Source of the DNA: Marinospirillum alkaliphilum DSM 21637
GTDB lineage: Bacteria; Pseudomonadota; Gammaproteobacteria; Pseudomonadales; Halomonadaceae
Assembly (NCBI RefSeq): GCF_900119735.1
Contig: NZ_FPJW01000008.1
Coordinates: forward strand, 124,001 to 188,000
DNA: 64,000 nucleotides
Reading direction: 5' to 3'
Shown here piece after piece: positions 8,464 to 18,183 of the stretch (position 1 is the stretch's first letter; each line of letters begins with the position of its first letter). The position numbers were made by a program, and so were the translations under genes. The notes beneath the pieces were generated by a model that ran no database searches, was not told the DNA's origin, and was given only the letters and a program-made list of their open reading frames with translations.

Positions 8464-9121
8464 GCCTGATCCGGGCACCAATCAGCCACTGGTATTGATG
8501 TTTGGTGGTACATTTGATCCGGTGCATAACGGCCACCTGCGCAGTGCCCTGGAGTTGACTCAGGTATTGCCAGTGCGTGCGGTGCATCTGATCCCGTGCC
8601 AGATACCACCGCATCGTGATCAACCAGGAGCCAGTGCCGAGCAGCGTCTGGCCATGCTGCAGTTGGCAGTGAAGAATGAGCCATTGCTGCAGGCAGATGA
8701 TCGGGAGTTAAAGCGCCCGGGTCCATCCTGGTCAGTGGATACGCTCTCCAGCCTAAGACAGCAGTATGGTGCTGAGCAGCCCTTGGCAATGGTGCTGGGT
8801 TGGGATGCTTTTATGGGGTTGCCGGACTGGTCCCGTAATGAAGAGTTGCTGGATCTGGCCCATTTGATTGTACTGACACGCCCGGGTCAGATGAGTGACG
8901 CCAGTGAGGCTTTGTGTGGTTTGCTGGAAAACCATGAATTAAAGCCGGGTGAGCAGTTAAATGCTGTTCCTTTTGGTCGGATTTTACGTTTAAGTTTGCC
9001 GAGTGCCATGCAGGTATCAGCAACTTATATTCGTCGACTGCTGGGGCAACAGGCATCGGCACGTTATCTGCTGCCGGATGCGGTGATTGAATTTATTCGT
9101 AGCCACAGGCTCTACCAATAA
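8444..9121 (+). CDS. nadD: Nicotinate-nucleotide adenylyltransferase
   Basis: The enzyme adenylates nicotinate mononucleotide to deamido-NAD in NAD synthesis. The nucleotidyltransferase signature [12 protein letters not shown] lies at residues 21-32 and the second signature SATYIRRLL near the end (ISSTxIR type). ATG 8444 gives 225 residues and overlaps proA by 20 bases with a GGGTG upstream; GTG 8456 is a possible shorter start. Position between proA and rsfS is standard for Pseudomonas relatives. Confidence 0.95.
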   Translation: MAISVSEPDPGTNQPLVLMFGGTFDPVHNGHLRSALELTQVLPVRAVHLIPCQIPPHRDQPGASAEQRLAMLQLAVKNEPLLQADDRELKRPGPSWSVDTLSSLRQQYGAEQPLAMVLGWDAFMGLPDWSRNEELLDLAHLIVLTRPGQMSDASEALCGLLENHELKPGEQLNAVPFGRILRLSLPSAMQVSATYIRRLLGQQASARYLLPDAVIEFIRSHRLYQ

Positions 9122-9154
9122 AGTCGGCACGAAATGATGACAAGTGGAGAAATA

Positions 9155-9502
9155 ATGCAGGTTGATGAATTAAAACAAAGGGTACTTGCCGCCCTTGATG
9201 ATCTCAAGGGGCGTGATGTTGTTGTTCTGGATGTTCGTGCATCCAGCAGCGTGACTGACTATATGGTTATTGCCAGTGGTACTTCTTCGCGTCAGGTCGT
9301 GGCCCTGGCTCGCCACCTGATGGATGAAATGAAGCAACAGGATGTTGCTGTACTGGGTGTTGAAGGGGTTGATGCCGGTGAGTGGGTGCTGGTGGATCTT
9401 GGTGATCTGGTGGTGCATATCATGCAGCCCCAGACCCGTGAGTTTTATGATCTGGAAAAACTCTGGGGTGAATTTGCCAGCCCCATGAGTCATCAGGCCT
9501 GA
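9155..9502 (+). CDS. rsfS: Ribosome silencing factor RsfS
   Basis: This 115-residue protein of the Iojap family binds ribosomal protein L14 and blocks subunit joining when nutrients are short. It shows SVTDYMVIASGTSSRQVVA, GVEGVDAGEWVLVDLGDLVV and MQPQTREFYDLEKLW in order. ATG 9155 is preferred because GTGGAG lies 6 bases upstream; an upstream in-frame ATG at 9134 has no ribosome site. It is followed 3 bases later by rlmH. Confidence 0.95.
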   Translation: MQVDELKQRVLAALDDLKGRDVVVLDVRASSSVTDYMVIASGTSSRQVVALARHLMDEMKQQDVAVLGVEGVDAGEWVLVDLGDLVVHIMQPQTREFYDLEKLWGEFASPMSHQA

Positions 9503-9505
9503 GTT

Positions 9506-9973
9506 TTGAAAATTCGTATACTTGCTGTTGGCCAGAAAATGCCAGCCTGGGTAGAGCAAGGGGTGGCTGAATACCTGCGGCGCCTGCCAGCAGATTTCCG
9601 TGTTGAATTTGAAGAGATTCCGCTGGGTGCGCGACGTCCCGGCAGTGATCTGAAAAAAGCCCTGACGCAAGAGTCGGATGCGCTGTTGGCTCGTTTAAAG
9701 GGCAAGGAAAAGGTCATTGCACTGGACGTTCTGGGTAAGTCCTGGAGCAGCGAAAAGCTGGCTGAGGAAGCCTCAGCCTGGCGCATGGATGGGCGAGATA
9801 TAGCCCTGCTGATTGGTGGCCCGGATGGCCTTTCTGAGGCTTGCCTGCAAAAAGCGGAGCAGCGTTGGTCCTTGTCAGCTTTAACGCTGCCACATCCACT
9901 GGTTCGTGTGTTGCTGGCAGAGCAACTCTATCGTGCCTGGACACTCCTGTCTGGCCATCCTTACCACCGCTGA
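9506..9973 (+). CDS. rlmH: 23S rRNA pseudouridine-1915 N3-methyltransferase RlmH
   Basis: This 155-residue SPOUT methyltransferase modifies helix 69 of 23S rRNA. It begins MKIRILAVGQKMPAWVEQG and has the SAM-binding knot residues LLIGGPDGLSEACLQKA and the C-terminal EQLYRAWTLLSGHPYHR. The start codon is TTG at 9506: the family always begins at this KI(R/Q) position and there is no ATG or GTG nearby. Translation probably relies on coupling to rsfS, which stops 3 bases upstream. Confidence 0.95.
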   Translation: MKIRILAVGQKMPAWVEQGVAEYLRRLPADFRVEFEEIPLGARRPGSDLKKALTQESDALLARLKGKEKVIALDVLGKSWSSEKLAEEASAWRMDGRDIALLIGGPDGLSEACLQKAEQRWSLSALTLPHPLVRVLLAEQLYRAWTLLSGHPYHR

Positions 9974-9979
9974 GTTGCC

Positions 9980-11854
9980 ATGACTGAATTTCGCCGTCAG
10001 ATTAAAGATCCGGAAAAGGAAATGCGTATTTTCCAGTTCCGTATCCGCCTGCTGTTTTTGCTGGTGTTGTTATTGATGGGCGTTTTGTTAGGCCGCATGG
10101 CCTACCTGCAAGTATTCCAGTACGACCAGCATGTCAGTCGCTCAGAGCGCAATCGCACCAGTGTTGAGGCCATCCCGCCTACACGTGGTCTTATTTACGA
10201 TCGTGAAGGACGCCTGCTGGCAGAAAACCTGCCCAGTCATAGCCTGACACTAACACGAGAGCTGGCGGGCGATGTGGTGCTGGTGGTGCAGCGAATTTGT
10301 GCCATTCTGGAGCTGGAAGACGGCTGTGAAGAAGCACTGATACAACGCAGTCGTCAGCGTCGGCGCCCTTTTGAGCCTGCCCTGTTGGTGGATCAACTGG
10401 ATGAGGATCAGATGGCGAGTATTGCAGTTAATCGTCATTTGTTGCCGGGTGTTGAAATATCAGCGCAGTTGTTACGCCATTATCCTGCAGGACAGGCTTT
10501 GTCACATGTGCTGGGTTATGTCGGACGGATCAGTGAAGAAGACCTGGTCACCCTGGATCGCCGTGCTTATAGCGGCACCCACTACATCGGTAAAACCGGT
10601 GTAGAACGCTTTTATGAATCACGCCTGCATGGTGAAGTGGGTTACCGTCGGGTTGAAACCAATGCCAGAGGCCGGGTCATACGTGTGATTGAGTCTCAGC
10701 CACCGGTACCCGGGGTTGATCTGACGTTGCATCTGGATGCTTATTTGCAGCAGCAGGTTTACAAGCTGCTGGATGGGCGGCGAGCTGCCGTGGTGGCAAT
10801 AGAACCATCAACTGGCGGTATTCTGGCGCTGGTCAGCTCGCCAGGTTATGACCCGAATGTATTTGTTGGCATGCTGGAAGCCAGTGCTTTTGAAAGTTTG
10901 CGCCGCGATCCTCGCCAGCCATTGTTTGATCGTGCCAGTCGAGGTCAGTATGCGCCAGGCTCCACGGTTAAACCTTTCCTTGGGTTGGCCGCACTGGAAC
11001 ACGGCAGCATCACCCGTGAAACCGAAATGTTTGACCCAGGTTTCTTTCAATTGCCCAATGATGAGCGGCTGTATCGTAACTGGCGCCGTCAAGGACATGG
11101 TGTAGTTGATCTGCGCCGTTCGATTGCGGTTTCCAATAACACCTTTTTCTACAGTCTGGCTTTTAATCTGGGTATCGATGAAATTTCTGCTTACATGCGC
11201 CGTTTTGGTTTTGGAGAAAGCACCGCGCTCGACGTACATGGTGCGCGTAGTGGTTTAATGCCCAGCCGTGAATGGAAGCGTGCTACCCAGCGTCAGCCCT
11301 GGTTTCCCGGGGAAACCCTCAGCACCGGTATCGGTCAGGGTTATTGGCTGGTAACACCACTGCAGCTGGCAACGGCCACCGCGGTACTGGCCAACCGTGG
11401 TGAATGGGTAGCACCACGTCTGTTTCTCCATGCAGATCCTCCAGAGGGGCATGTGCTGCAAGACGTTCAGCGTGACCCGGTGGAGTTGAAGGATGCAGAA
11501 AACTGGAGCTACATTTTCCGCAGTATGGAAGATGTGATGCATGGGCGTGAAGGTACGGCCCGTGCAGCAGGCCAGGGGGCTGGTTATCGGATGGCGGGTA
11601 AAACCGGCACGGCACAGGTCTTCAGTCTAAGTCAGGAAGAAGATGCCACTGCTGATGAACTTCCTGAACATCTGCGTGATCATGCGGTGTATATGGGATT
11701 TGCACCAGCCAATAACCCAAGGATCGCTTTGGCAGTGGTGGTGGAAAATGCCGGTGGTGGTAGTCAGGTTGCCGCACCACTGGCACGTAAAATTTTTGAC
11801 ATCTACCTGACGCCGGAACGTCTGGTCAGCAAGGAGACTGCCCGTGCCCCGTGA
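9980..11854 (+). CDS. mrdA: Penicillin-binding protein 2 (peptidoglycan DD-transpeptidase)
   Basis: This 624-residue protein is the elongasome transpeptidase that cross-links peptidoglycan during rod-shaped growth. One transmembrane helix spans about residues 22-45. The dimerisation region follows, with RGLIYDREGRLLAEN, and then the transpeptidase domain with APGSTVKPF (active Ser328, Lys331), the SxN motif in AVSNNTFFYSLA, and KTGTAQVFS. Length matches E. coli PBP2 (633). It partners RodA, whose gene overlaps its 3' end by 11 bases. Confidence 0.97.
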   Translation: MTEFRRQIKDPEKEMRIFQFRIRLLFLLVLLLMGVLLGRMAYLQVFQYDQHVSRSERNRTSVEAIPPTRGLIYDREGRLLAENLPSHSLTLTRELAGDVVLVVQRICAILELEDGCEEALIQRSRQRRRPFEPALLVDQLDEDQMASIAVNRHLLPGVEISAQLLRHYPAGQALSHVLGYVGRISEEDLVTLDRRAYSGTHYIGKTGVERFYESRLHGEVGYRRVETNARGRVIRVIESQPPVPGVDLTLHLDAYLQQQVYKLLDGRRAAVVAIEPSTGGILALVSSPGYDPNVFVGMLEASAFESLRRDPRQPLFDRASRGQYAPGSTVKPFLGLAALEHGSITRETEMFDPGFFQLPNDERLYRNWRRQGHGVVDLRRSIAVSNNTFFYSLAFNLGIDEISAYMRRFGFGESTALDVHGARSGLMPSREWKRATQRQPWFPGETLSTGIGQGYWLVTPLQLATATAVLANRGEWVAPRLFLHADPPEGHVLQDVQRDPVELKDAENWSYIFRSMEDVMHGREGTARAAGQGAGYRMAGKTGTAQVFSLSQEEDATADELPEHLRDHAVYMGFAPANNPRIALAVVVENAGGGSQVAAPLARKIFDIYLTPERLVSKETARAP

Positions 11855-12983
11855 CTTTCAGTGGAATCTTCCCGGTGCGCACCACCACCTGAAGCGCAAG
11901 GAAAATCTGTTCACACGCATCCATCTGGACGGCTGGTTATTGCTGGCGCTGCTGTTGTTGATGGGTGTGGGGTTGCTGGTGCTTTACAGTGCAACCGGTG
12001 GCAACCTGAACGCCACCTTGGCACAGGGTTATCGCTTTGCGCTGGCCCTGGTGGTGATGCTGGTGGTGGCACAGGTGCCGCCCCGTTATATGAAACGGTG
12101 GGCCCCGGCAGTTTTTGCCATTGCGCTACTGATGCTGGTGGCAGTGTTGTTCATGGGAACGGACGCCAAAGGGGCGCAGCGCTGGCTGGTATTGGGCCCG
12201 GTACGCTTCCAGCCTTCGGAGCTGATGAAGCTGGCGTTGCCTTTGATGCTGGCTTCTTACCTGTCTCAACGCCACTTGCCACCAGGCTGGAAACATCTGT
12301 TCATTGCAACGGTGATTCTGGTGGTGCCGGTATTACTGATTGCGCGACAACCCGATCTTGGCACTTCAGTCCTGGTGGCTGCTTCCGGACTGGTGGTCCT
12401 GTTTCTGGCTGGCCTTAGCTGGAAACTGATTTTTTTCTTTATTGGACTGGGCATGGCAGCGTTACCGGCACTCTGGATGCTGCTACACGATTATCAGAAA
12501 AATCGGGTGCTCACTTTTTTAAACCCTGAGCGCGACCCTCTGGGTACAGGCTGGAACATCATTCAATCCAAGACCGCCATCGGCTCTGGCGGCCTGGAGG
12601 GAAAGGGCTGGTTGCAGGGTACTCAATCAAGGCTGGAGTTCCTGCCTGAGCGTCACACCGACTTCATTATTGCAGTGCTGGCAGAAGAAACGGGTTTGAT
12701 CGGTGTTTCGCTGTTGCTTGCCCTGTACCTGTTCATCATTTGGCGGGGCATGTTAATTGCTACGTCGGTGGAGGGTACATTCAGTCGTTTGCTGGCTTCT
12801 TCGATAATTCTTACATTTTTTGTGTATGTTTTTGTTAACATAGGCATGGTCAGTGGTTTATTGCCTGTGGTTGGTGTTCCTTTGCCCCTGGTGAGCTTCG
12901 GTGGTACATCCAGTCTGACGTTGATGGCCGGTTTTGGTATCCTTATGTCCATTCATACACACAAGAGCCTGCTGAACAAATAG
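11844..12983 (+). CDS. mrdB: RodA peptidoglycan glycosyltransferase
   Basis: This 379-residue SEDS-family membrane enzyme polymerises lipid II with PBP2 in the elongasome. About ten hydrophobic segments are visible. SEDS signatures include GAQRWLVLGPVRFQPSELMK, RQPDLGTSVLV, and the C-terminal PLPLVSFGGTSSLTLMAGFG. GTG 11844 is chosen because AAGGAG lies 7 bases upstream, placing the start inside the mrdA coding region. Confidence 0.97.
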   Translation: MPRDFQWNLPGAHHHLKRKENLFTRIHLDGWLLLALLLLMGVGLLVLYSATGGNLNATLAQGYRFALALVVMLVVAQVPPRYMKRWAPAVFAIALLMLVAVLFMGTDAKGAQRWLVLGPVRFQPSELMKLALPLMLASYLSQRHLPPGWKHLFIATVILVVPVLLIARQPDLGTSVLVAASGLVVLFLAGLSWKLIFFFIGLGMAALPALWMLLHDYQKNRVLTFLNPERDPLGTGWNIIQSKTAIGSGGLEGKGWLQGTQSRLEFLPERHTDFIIAVLAEETGLIGVSLLLALYLFIIWRGMLIATSVEGTFSRLLASSIILTFFVYVFVNIGMVSGLLPVVGVPLPLVSFGGTSSLTLMAGFGILMSIHTHKSLLNK

Positions 12984-13006
12984 TTGGCTTGAGGAGTTAC
13001 GGAATC

Positions 13007-13981
13007 ATGTTGGTGCTGCGTTTTTCGCTTCTGCTTCTGCTGTTGCTGGCTTTTGGTGTTCATGCCAGTGTTTATGATCCAGCCCAGCGTAAAGACGTGG
13101 CCGAATTTATCAATGAAATGGTGCGTGATCAGGGGATGGATCGTCAGCACCTGGAATCCTTGTTCAGTGAAGCTCGCAAGCGACAGGATATCCTTGATCT
13201 GATAGCACGCCCGGCTGAGCGGGTATTGCAGTGGCATGAGTACCGTGAAATTTTTGTCACTCGCCAACGCATTGAAGCCGGTCGCCGCTTTATGGAGCAG
13301 TACGCTGAAGCTCTGCAACGAGCAGAGCGGGAATATGGTGTGCCGCCGGAAATCATTACGTCAATCATCGGTGTTGAAACCTTTTATGGTCGTAATAAAG
13401 GGCGTCATCGGGTAATTGATGCTTTGGCAACCCTGACCTTTGATTATCCACCTCGGGCACCTTTTTTTCGTGGGCAGTTGGTTGAGTTTTTACACCTGAC
13501 ACAGCGCCATGAGCTGAACCCGCGTTTACCCATGGGGTCTTATGCGGGAGCCATGGGTTACCCCCAGTTCATCCCGACCAGTTACCGGGATTTTGCGGTC
13601 GACTTTGATGGTGATGGTTTTGCTGATATCTGGACCAACCCGGTGGATGCCATAGGTTCAGTGGGCAGTTATTTCAAAGCACATGGCTGGCGAGCAGGTG
13701 AACCAGTGGTGATGCCTTTCCGGCTGGCTGCCAATGCTGAGCTGCCTGAGTTGCGAATAAACCGATTCAATCTGCAGCCGATGGCTGAATTGCGCAAGGC
13801 TGGAGTCCAGCCCAACCGTCCTCTGGCAGATGATGTTCGCGCCTTGCCGATGGCGTTTGCCTTGCAGGAGGGTGAGCTGCACCTGCTGGGTCTGCAGAAC
13901 TTTTATGTGATTACCCGTTACAATCACAGCCGCATGTATGCCCTGGCTGTGACCGAACTGGCGGAAGCCTTGCGAAATTGA
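13007..13981 (+). CDS. mltB: Lytic murein transglycosylase B
   Basis: This 324-residue enzyme cleaves glycan strands to 1,6-anhydro-muramyl products. A signal peptide occupies about residues 1-20. The catalytic glutamate is Glu124 in SIIGVETFYGRNKGRHRV; other family blocks are GAMGYPQFIPTSYRDFAVDF and DGDGFADIWTNPVDAIGSV. Unlike E. coli MltB, the signal peptide ends without a lipobox cysteine, so a soluble periplasmic form is predicted. ATG 13007 has GAGGAG 10 bases upstream. Confidence 0.95.
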   Translation: MLVLRFSLLLLLLLAFGVHASVYDPAQRKDVAEFINEMVRDQGMDRQHLESLFSEARKRQDILDLIARPAERVLQWHEYREIFVTRQRIEAGRRFMEQYAEALQRAEREYGVPPEIITSIIGVETFYGRNKGRHRVIDALATLTFDYPPRAPFFRGQLVEFLHLTQRHELNPRLPMGSYAGAMGYPQFIPTSYRDFAVDFDGDGFADIWTNPVDAIGSVGSYFKAHGWRAGEPVVMPFRLAANAELPELRINRFNLQPMAELRKAGVQPNRPLADDVRALPMAFALQEGELHLLGLQNFYVITRYNHSRMYALAVTELAEALRN

Positions 13982-13983
13982 AC

Positions 13984-14901
13984 ATGAACGTCTTGCGCTC
14001 TTTATGGCCTGTTGGTTTGTTGTTGCTACTGCCGCTGCTGACGGGTTGCTCCGTTGGCGGTGGCGGTGGTGTGTTTGGTGCCCATGGTCCCGGTGGCGGT
14101 GGTGGTTATACCCTGCAGGACAAGATCACCAGTTCCGGTGGTGGGCGTTACAGCCAGCGCATTGATAGCAAGCCAGTGAATCCACCGGATGTCTCAAGGG
14201 TGCCTGACGCTGTACCTATTCCCGAGCCCCGTAGTCGACGGGGAAATGCTTCCAGTTATGTGGTTTTTGGTCAAACCTACCGAGTCATGGAATCCAGTCG
14301 CGGGTTCACTCAGACAGGTGTTGCCTCCTGGTATGGCAGCAAGTTTCATGGCCATGAAACCTCCAATGGTGAAATCTACGACATGTACGCCATGACGGCC
14401 GCTCATACCAGTCTGCCTTTGCCGACTTATGTGCGAGTCACCAATCTGGAGAATAATCGTCAGGTGATTGTGCGGGTTAATGATCGTGGTCCATTTGTTG
14501 GCAACCGCATCATTGATCTGTCCTACGCTGCTGCATACCGGCTGGACATGCTGCAAACAGGTACCGCCCGGGTCAGAATTGAAGCCATTGATCCGGTGCA
14601 GTGGCAAGCGCGTCATGGCGGTAACAATAGTACACCGGTCTCCGCAGCACCCGTTGCCAACAACAATGGCAACCAGCCAGTCTTTTTGCAGGTGGCAGCA
14701 CTGGGAGATGCCCAAGCAGCCCAGCGTTTGCAGCAAAGGGTACGTGATCTGACTCAGGCACCGGTTAGGGTATTGCCTGAACATGGCGTCAGAACGCTTT
14801 ACCGGGTTCAGGTAGGCCCGCTGGAAGGTGCATCGGTACAGACCGCTATCCAGCAACTCGAAGCCAGTGAACTGGGGCGTCCAATGTTGGTGCGCCAGTG
14901 A
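13984..14901 (+). CDS. rlpA: RlpA septal-ring lytic transglycosylase lipoprotein
   Basis: This 305-residue outer-membrane lipoprotein has a lipobox LLTGC (Cys22), a glycine-rich linker, a double-psi beta-barrel domain (GVASWYGSKFHGHETSNGE, AAHTSLPLPTYVRVTNL, VRVNDRGPF, RIIDLSYAAA) and a C-terminal SPOR domain (about residues 228-303) that binds denuded glycan at the division site. In Pseudomonas, RlpA cleaves such naked strands. ATG 13984 follows the mltB stop by 2 bases. Confidence 0.95.
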   Translation: MNVLRSLWPVGLLLLLPLLTGCSVGGGGGVFGAHGPGGGGGYTLQDKITSSGGGRYSQRIDSKPVNPPDVSRVPDAVPIPEPRSRRGNASSYVVFGQTYRVMESSRGFTQTGVASWYGSKFHGHETSNGEIYDMYAMTAAHTSLPLPTYVRVTNLENNRQVIVRVNDRGPFVGNRIIDLSYAAAYRLDMLQTGTARVRIEAIDPVQWQARHGGNNSTPVSAAPVANNNGNQPVFLQVAALGDAQAAQRLQQRVRDLTQAPVRVLPEHGVRTLYRVQVGPLEGASVQTAIQQLEASELGRPMLVRQ

Positions 14902-14962
14902 ACTTTTTGCTTTCTCCATGGTTTTAAAAGCAGTGTCCAAGGATAAGAGGTTTAACCCACTG

Positions 14963-16138
14963 ATGTTTTTCTCTGTTGTTACTCCACGTTTCGGTTGCAG
15001 GATGTTTTCCTTGCTGTTGTTGGTGCTGCTACCGCTCATGCCATTGCAAGCCCAGGTCATGATCCCGGCACCACCACAATTAGCCGCCACTGCCTGGATT
15101 CTGATTGATGCGCATAGCGGCAAGGTGATTGTTGAACACAATGCCGATCAGCGCTTGCCACCGGCCAGCCTGACCAAAATGATGACCAGTTATCTGCTGG
15201 AATATGAAATCAAGCGTGGCAATGTGCAACTGGATGACATGGTCCGGGTCAGTGAAAGGGCCTGGCGTATGCCGGGCTCACGCATGTTTATCCAGGAAGG
15301 TACCTTTGTTTCCATTGAAGATCTGCTCAAGGGTGTCGTGATTCAGTCGGGCAATGATGCATCGGTAGCAGTAGCAGAACACCTTGCAGGCAGTGAAGCT
15401 GCTTTTGCTGATCTGATGAATCAGCATGCAAGGGCCATGGGGTTGCGTAATACCCAGTTCCGCAACTCCACTGGCTTGCCGGATGATGGTCATTACACTT
15501 CTGCGCGTGACATGGCCATTCTGTCACGGGTAAAGATCATGGATTATCCAGAACACTACGCCCTTTATTCACAGCGTGAATTCACCTTTAACAACATTAC
15601 CCAATCCAACCGCAACCGCCTGTTGTGGCGTGACTCTTCAGTGGATGGTTTAAAAACCGGTCACACCACTGAGGCAGGCTACTGCCTGGCAGCATCAGCA
15701 GTACGCAACGACATGCGCCTGATTTCCGTGGTGATGGGAGCCCGCAGTGAAGAAGGTCGGGCACAGGAAAGCCAGAAGCTTTTGACCTATGGTTTCCGTT
15801 ATTTTGAAACACCTCGTCTGTACGAGCAGTTCCAGGTGCTGAATACGCCACGGGTATGGAAGGGGGTGCGCGATACTGTGCAGGTGGGTCTCACCGAAGA
15901 TCTGTATGCCACCATTCCGCGTGGCCAGCAGCAGAACCTGCGTGCTGAAATCCAGTTGAATCCGGTCATCAAGGCGCCACTGCGTGCAGGTGAACAACTG
16001 GGTGAGCTTAAAATCCGCCTGGGTGATGAGACGGTAGCCAGTCAGCCGTTGGTAGCTTTGGAAAACCTGGCTGAGGCGGGCTTTTTCAAGCGCCTCTGGC
16101 ATGGTTTGATGTTGTTTGTGACTGGTCTGTTCCGCTGA
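14963..16138 (+). CDS. dacA: D-alanyl-D-alanine carboxypeptidase (PBP5/6 family)
   Basis: This periplasmic low-molecular-weight PBP trims the terminal D-Ala of pentapeptides. All three active-site motifs are present: ASLTK (Ser69 with this start), SGND, and KTGHT. A C-terminal beta domain and an amphipathic tail (FFKRLWHGLMLFVTGLFR) that should peg it to the inner membrane complete the 391-residue protein. The start is uncertain: ATG 14963 gives a good signal peptide with AAGAGG upstream; ATG 15002 would give a shorter one. Confidence 0.94.
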   Translation: MFFSVVTPRFGCRMFSLLLLVLLPLMPLQAQVMIPAPPQLAATAWILIDAHSGKVIVEHNADQRLPPASLTKMMTSYLLEYEIKRGNVQLDDMVRVSERAWRMPGSRMFIQEGTFVSIEDLLKGVVIQSGNDASVAVAEHLAGSEAAFADLMNQHARAMGLRNTQFRNSTGLPDDGHYTSARDMAILSRVKIMDYPEHYALYSQREFTFNNITQSNRNRLLWRDSSVDGLKTGHTTEAGYCLAASAVRNDMRLISVVMGARSEEGRAQESQKLLTYGFRYFETPRLYEQFQVLNTPRVWKGVRDTVQVGLTEDLYATIPRGQQQNLRAEIQLNPVIKAPLRAGEQLGELKIRLGDETVASQPLVALENLAEAGFFKRLWHGLMLFVTGLFR

Positions 16139-16149
16139 ATCGGATATAA

Positions 16150-16179
16150 TTGACATAATTACTTGGTTATTGGTTTGAT
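16150..16179 (+). promoter_or_regulatory. Possible sigma-70 promoter for ybeD-lipB-lipA
   Basis: A perfect TTGACA (16150-16155) is followed after 18 bases by TTTGAT (16174-16179), in the short gap between dacA and ybeD. The -10 match is only 4 of 6. Confidence 0.35.
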
Positions 16180-16193
16180 TTTTGGAGTGATGC

Positions 16194-16529
16194 GTGCAAA
16201 AGCCAGAAGCAAACAAACAGGCTGATCAACAAAATCAGAGTGCAGCAACAGCAACAAGCTGTGCTGCTGAAAACCCGCCACGGATTGAGTTTCCTTGTGA
16301 ATACCCGATCAAGGTGATGGGTGCAGCAGCGCCTGATTTTAAAGCCTGCATTCTGGATGTGCTGGTACAGGCCGAAACGGAATACCTGCACGAAACCGTG
16401 ACGGTGGTCGACAGTAAAAATGGCCGTTTTCAGTCAGTAAGAATCACCATCCAGGCCCAAAGTGCTGATCATCTCAGTCAACTGCATGAGGCCTTGCGTG
16501 CCACGGGTCGCGTGCAGATGGTGCTTTGA
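16194..16529 (+). CDS. ybeD: YbeD/DUF493 family protein
   Basis: This 111-residue protein has a Gln/Asn/Ala-rich N-terminal extension of about 30 residues followed by the small alpha/beta DUF493 domain ([54 protein letters not shown]). The fold resembles the regulatory domain of 3-phosphoglycerate dehydrogenase; no biochemical function is established. Start is GTG 16194 with TGGAG 7 bases upstream. The conserved position between dacA and lipB hints at a role linked to lipoate or envelope. Its stop overlaps the lipB ATG by one base. Confidence 0.9.
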   Translation: MQKPEANKQADQQNQSAATATSCAAENPPRIEFPCEYPIKVMGAAAPDFKACILDVLVQAETEYLHETVTVVDSKNGRFQSVRITIQAQSADHLSQLHEALRATGRVQMVL

Positions 16530-17218
16530 TGCCCCCTGAGCGATCTGCCTCCCCATCTGCCCTGGTTATCCGGCAACTGGGTCGCCAGGCCTATGAGCCG
16601 GTTTGGCAGCAAATGCGGGCTTTTACCGAGCAACGCACTGCTGATACACCGGATGAACTCTGGGTTGTTGAGCATGATTCAGTGTTTACTCAAGGGCAGG
16701 CGGGCAAGGCTGAGCATCTGCTGAACCCCGGTGATATTCCCGTGATCAAGGTGGATCGCGGGGGGCAGGTTACCTGGCATGGTCCGGGGCAGCTGGTGGT
16801 TTACCTGCTGCTGGACGTCAAGCGACTCAGTTATGGTGTGCGTGATCTGGTTAACCTGATTGAGCAAAGCCTGGTTGAGTATCTTGCTGGCCTGGGCATT
16901 GCCGCTTGTGCCCGACCTGATGCGCCGGGTGTGTATCTGCAAGAAGGCCCACAGGCTGGTGCCAAAATTGCCGCTTTGGGTTTGCGCATTCGCAAGGGCT
17001 GCAGTTTTCATGGCCTCAGTTTTAATGTGAATTGCAGCCTGGAAGCTTTTCAGCGCATCAATCCTTGTGGTTATGCCGGTATGGCCGTGGCAAGACTGCT
17101 CGATCTGGTACCGGACATCAAATTTGAATCAACCCGTGATGACCTGCTGCGGATACTGATCCGCCGTCTGGGTCATCCGCAGGTCATAGCGTTGCCCGCT
17201 GGGCAGGAGAAGGCATGA
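16529..17218 (+). CDS. lipB: Lipoyl(octanoyl) transferase LipB
   Basis: This 229-residue enzyme moves octanoate from acyl carrier protein to lipoyl domains. Signatures are [19 protein letters not shown], the catalytic lysine in [11 protein letters not shown] (Lys146), and the acyl-thioester cysteine in RINPCGYAG (Cys180). ATG 16529 shares a base with the ybeD stop, and the 3' end overlaps lipA by 4 bases. Together with LipA it forms the endogenous lipoate pathway needed by pyruvate and 2-oxoglutarate dehydrogenases. Confidence 0.97.
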   Translation: MPPERSASPSALVIRQLGRQAYEPVWQQMRAFTEQRTADTPDELWVVEHDSVFTQGQAGKAEHLLNPGDIPVIKVDRGGQVTWHGPGQLVVYLLLDVKRLSYGVRDLVNLIEQSLVEYLAGLGIAACARPDAPGVYLQEGPQAGAKIAALGLRIRKGCSFHGLSFNVNCSLEAFQRINPCGYAGMAVARLLDLVPDIKFESTRDDLLRILIRRLGHPQVIALPAGQEKA

Positions 17219-18180
17219 GTGCTGATACACAGGTAAAAAAAGTGGTGCAGGGTGAAAAACTGCGCGGTGCTGATAAAACCGCACGTATTCCTGTCAAAAT
17301 CATCCCCACTGAAACCCTGCCCAAAAAGCCTGACTGGTTGCGTGTGCGCATGCCGATTTCACCGGAGGTGAACCGGATCAAGGAAACCCTGCGCCGCCAC
17401 AAACTCCACACTGTCTGTGAAGAAGCCTCTTGCCCCAACCTGGGTGAGTGTTTTCATGGCGGTACTGCTACTTTCATGATCATGGGTGACATCTGTACCC
17501 GTCGTTGCCCCTTCTGTGATGTGGCGCATGGTCGTCCCAATCCGCTCAATCCTGATGAGCCTCGTGAAATGGCTGAAGCCATCGCTGAAATGCGACTGAA
17601 ATATGTGGTGATCACCTCAGTGGATCGTGATGATCTGCGTGACGGCGGTGCTGGCCACTTTGCCCAGTGCATCAGTGAATTGCGTCAGCGCATGCCAAAG
17701 CTGGAAATTGAAGTGCTGGTGCCGGACTTCCGGGGCCGCATGGAGATTGCTCTGGAACTGTTGCAACAAACACCACCGGATGTCTTTAACCACAACCTGG
17801 AAACCGTACCCAGCCTGTACAAAAAGGTGCGTCCTGGAGCGGATTATCAGTGGTCGCTGGAGTTGCTGAAGCGTTACAAGGCGCTCTGTCCCGAGGTTAA
17901 AACCAAGTCCGGCCTGATGCTGGGCGTGGGCGAAACCAACGAGCAGGTGCTGGAAGTGATGCGTGATCTGCGCGCTCACGATGTTGACATGCTGACTCTG
18001 GGCCAGTACATGCAGCCTTCAAAAAACCACCTGGCCATCGATCGTTGGGTGACCCCGGAAGATTTTGCCTGGCTGGCTGATGAAGGTTACAAGATGGGTT
18101 TCAAACATGTGGCATCCGGCCCGCTGGTGCGCTCTTCCTATCATGCAGACCGCCAGGCGCATGGTGAGCAGGTGGGTTAA
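17215..18180 (+). CDS. lipA: Lipoyl synthase LipA
   Basis: This 321-residue radical SAM enzyme inserts two sulfurs into protein-bound octanoate. Both 4Fe-4S clusters are visible: the auxiliary cluster from Cys68, Cys73 and Cys79 ([12 protein letters not shown]), completed by the Ser of the C-terminal RSSYHA, and the radical SAM cluster from Cys94, Cys98 and Cys101 (CTRRCPFC). Its start overlaps lipB by 4 bases. It ends 3 bases from a convergent gene with no visible terminator between. Confidence 0.98.
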   Translation: MSADTQVKKVVQGEKLRGADKTARIPVKIIPTETLPKKPDWLRVRMPISPEVNRIKETLRRHKLHTVCEEASCPNLGECFHGGTATFMIMGDICTRRCPFCDVAHGRPNPLNPDEPREMAEAIAEMRLKYVVITSVDRDDLRDGGAGHFAQCISELRQRMPKLEIEVLVPDFRGRMEIALELLQQTPPDVFNHNLETVPSLYKKVRPGADYQWSLELLKRYKALCPEVKTKSGLMLGVGETNEQVLEVMRDLRAHDVDMLTLGQYMQPSKNHLAIDRWVTPEDFAWLADEGYKMGFKHVASGPLVRSSYHADRQAHGEQVG

Positions 18181-18183
18181 ACC

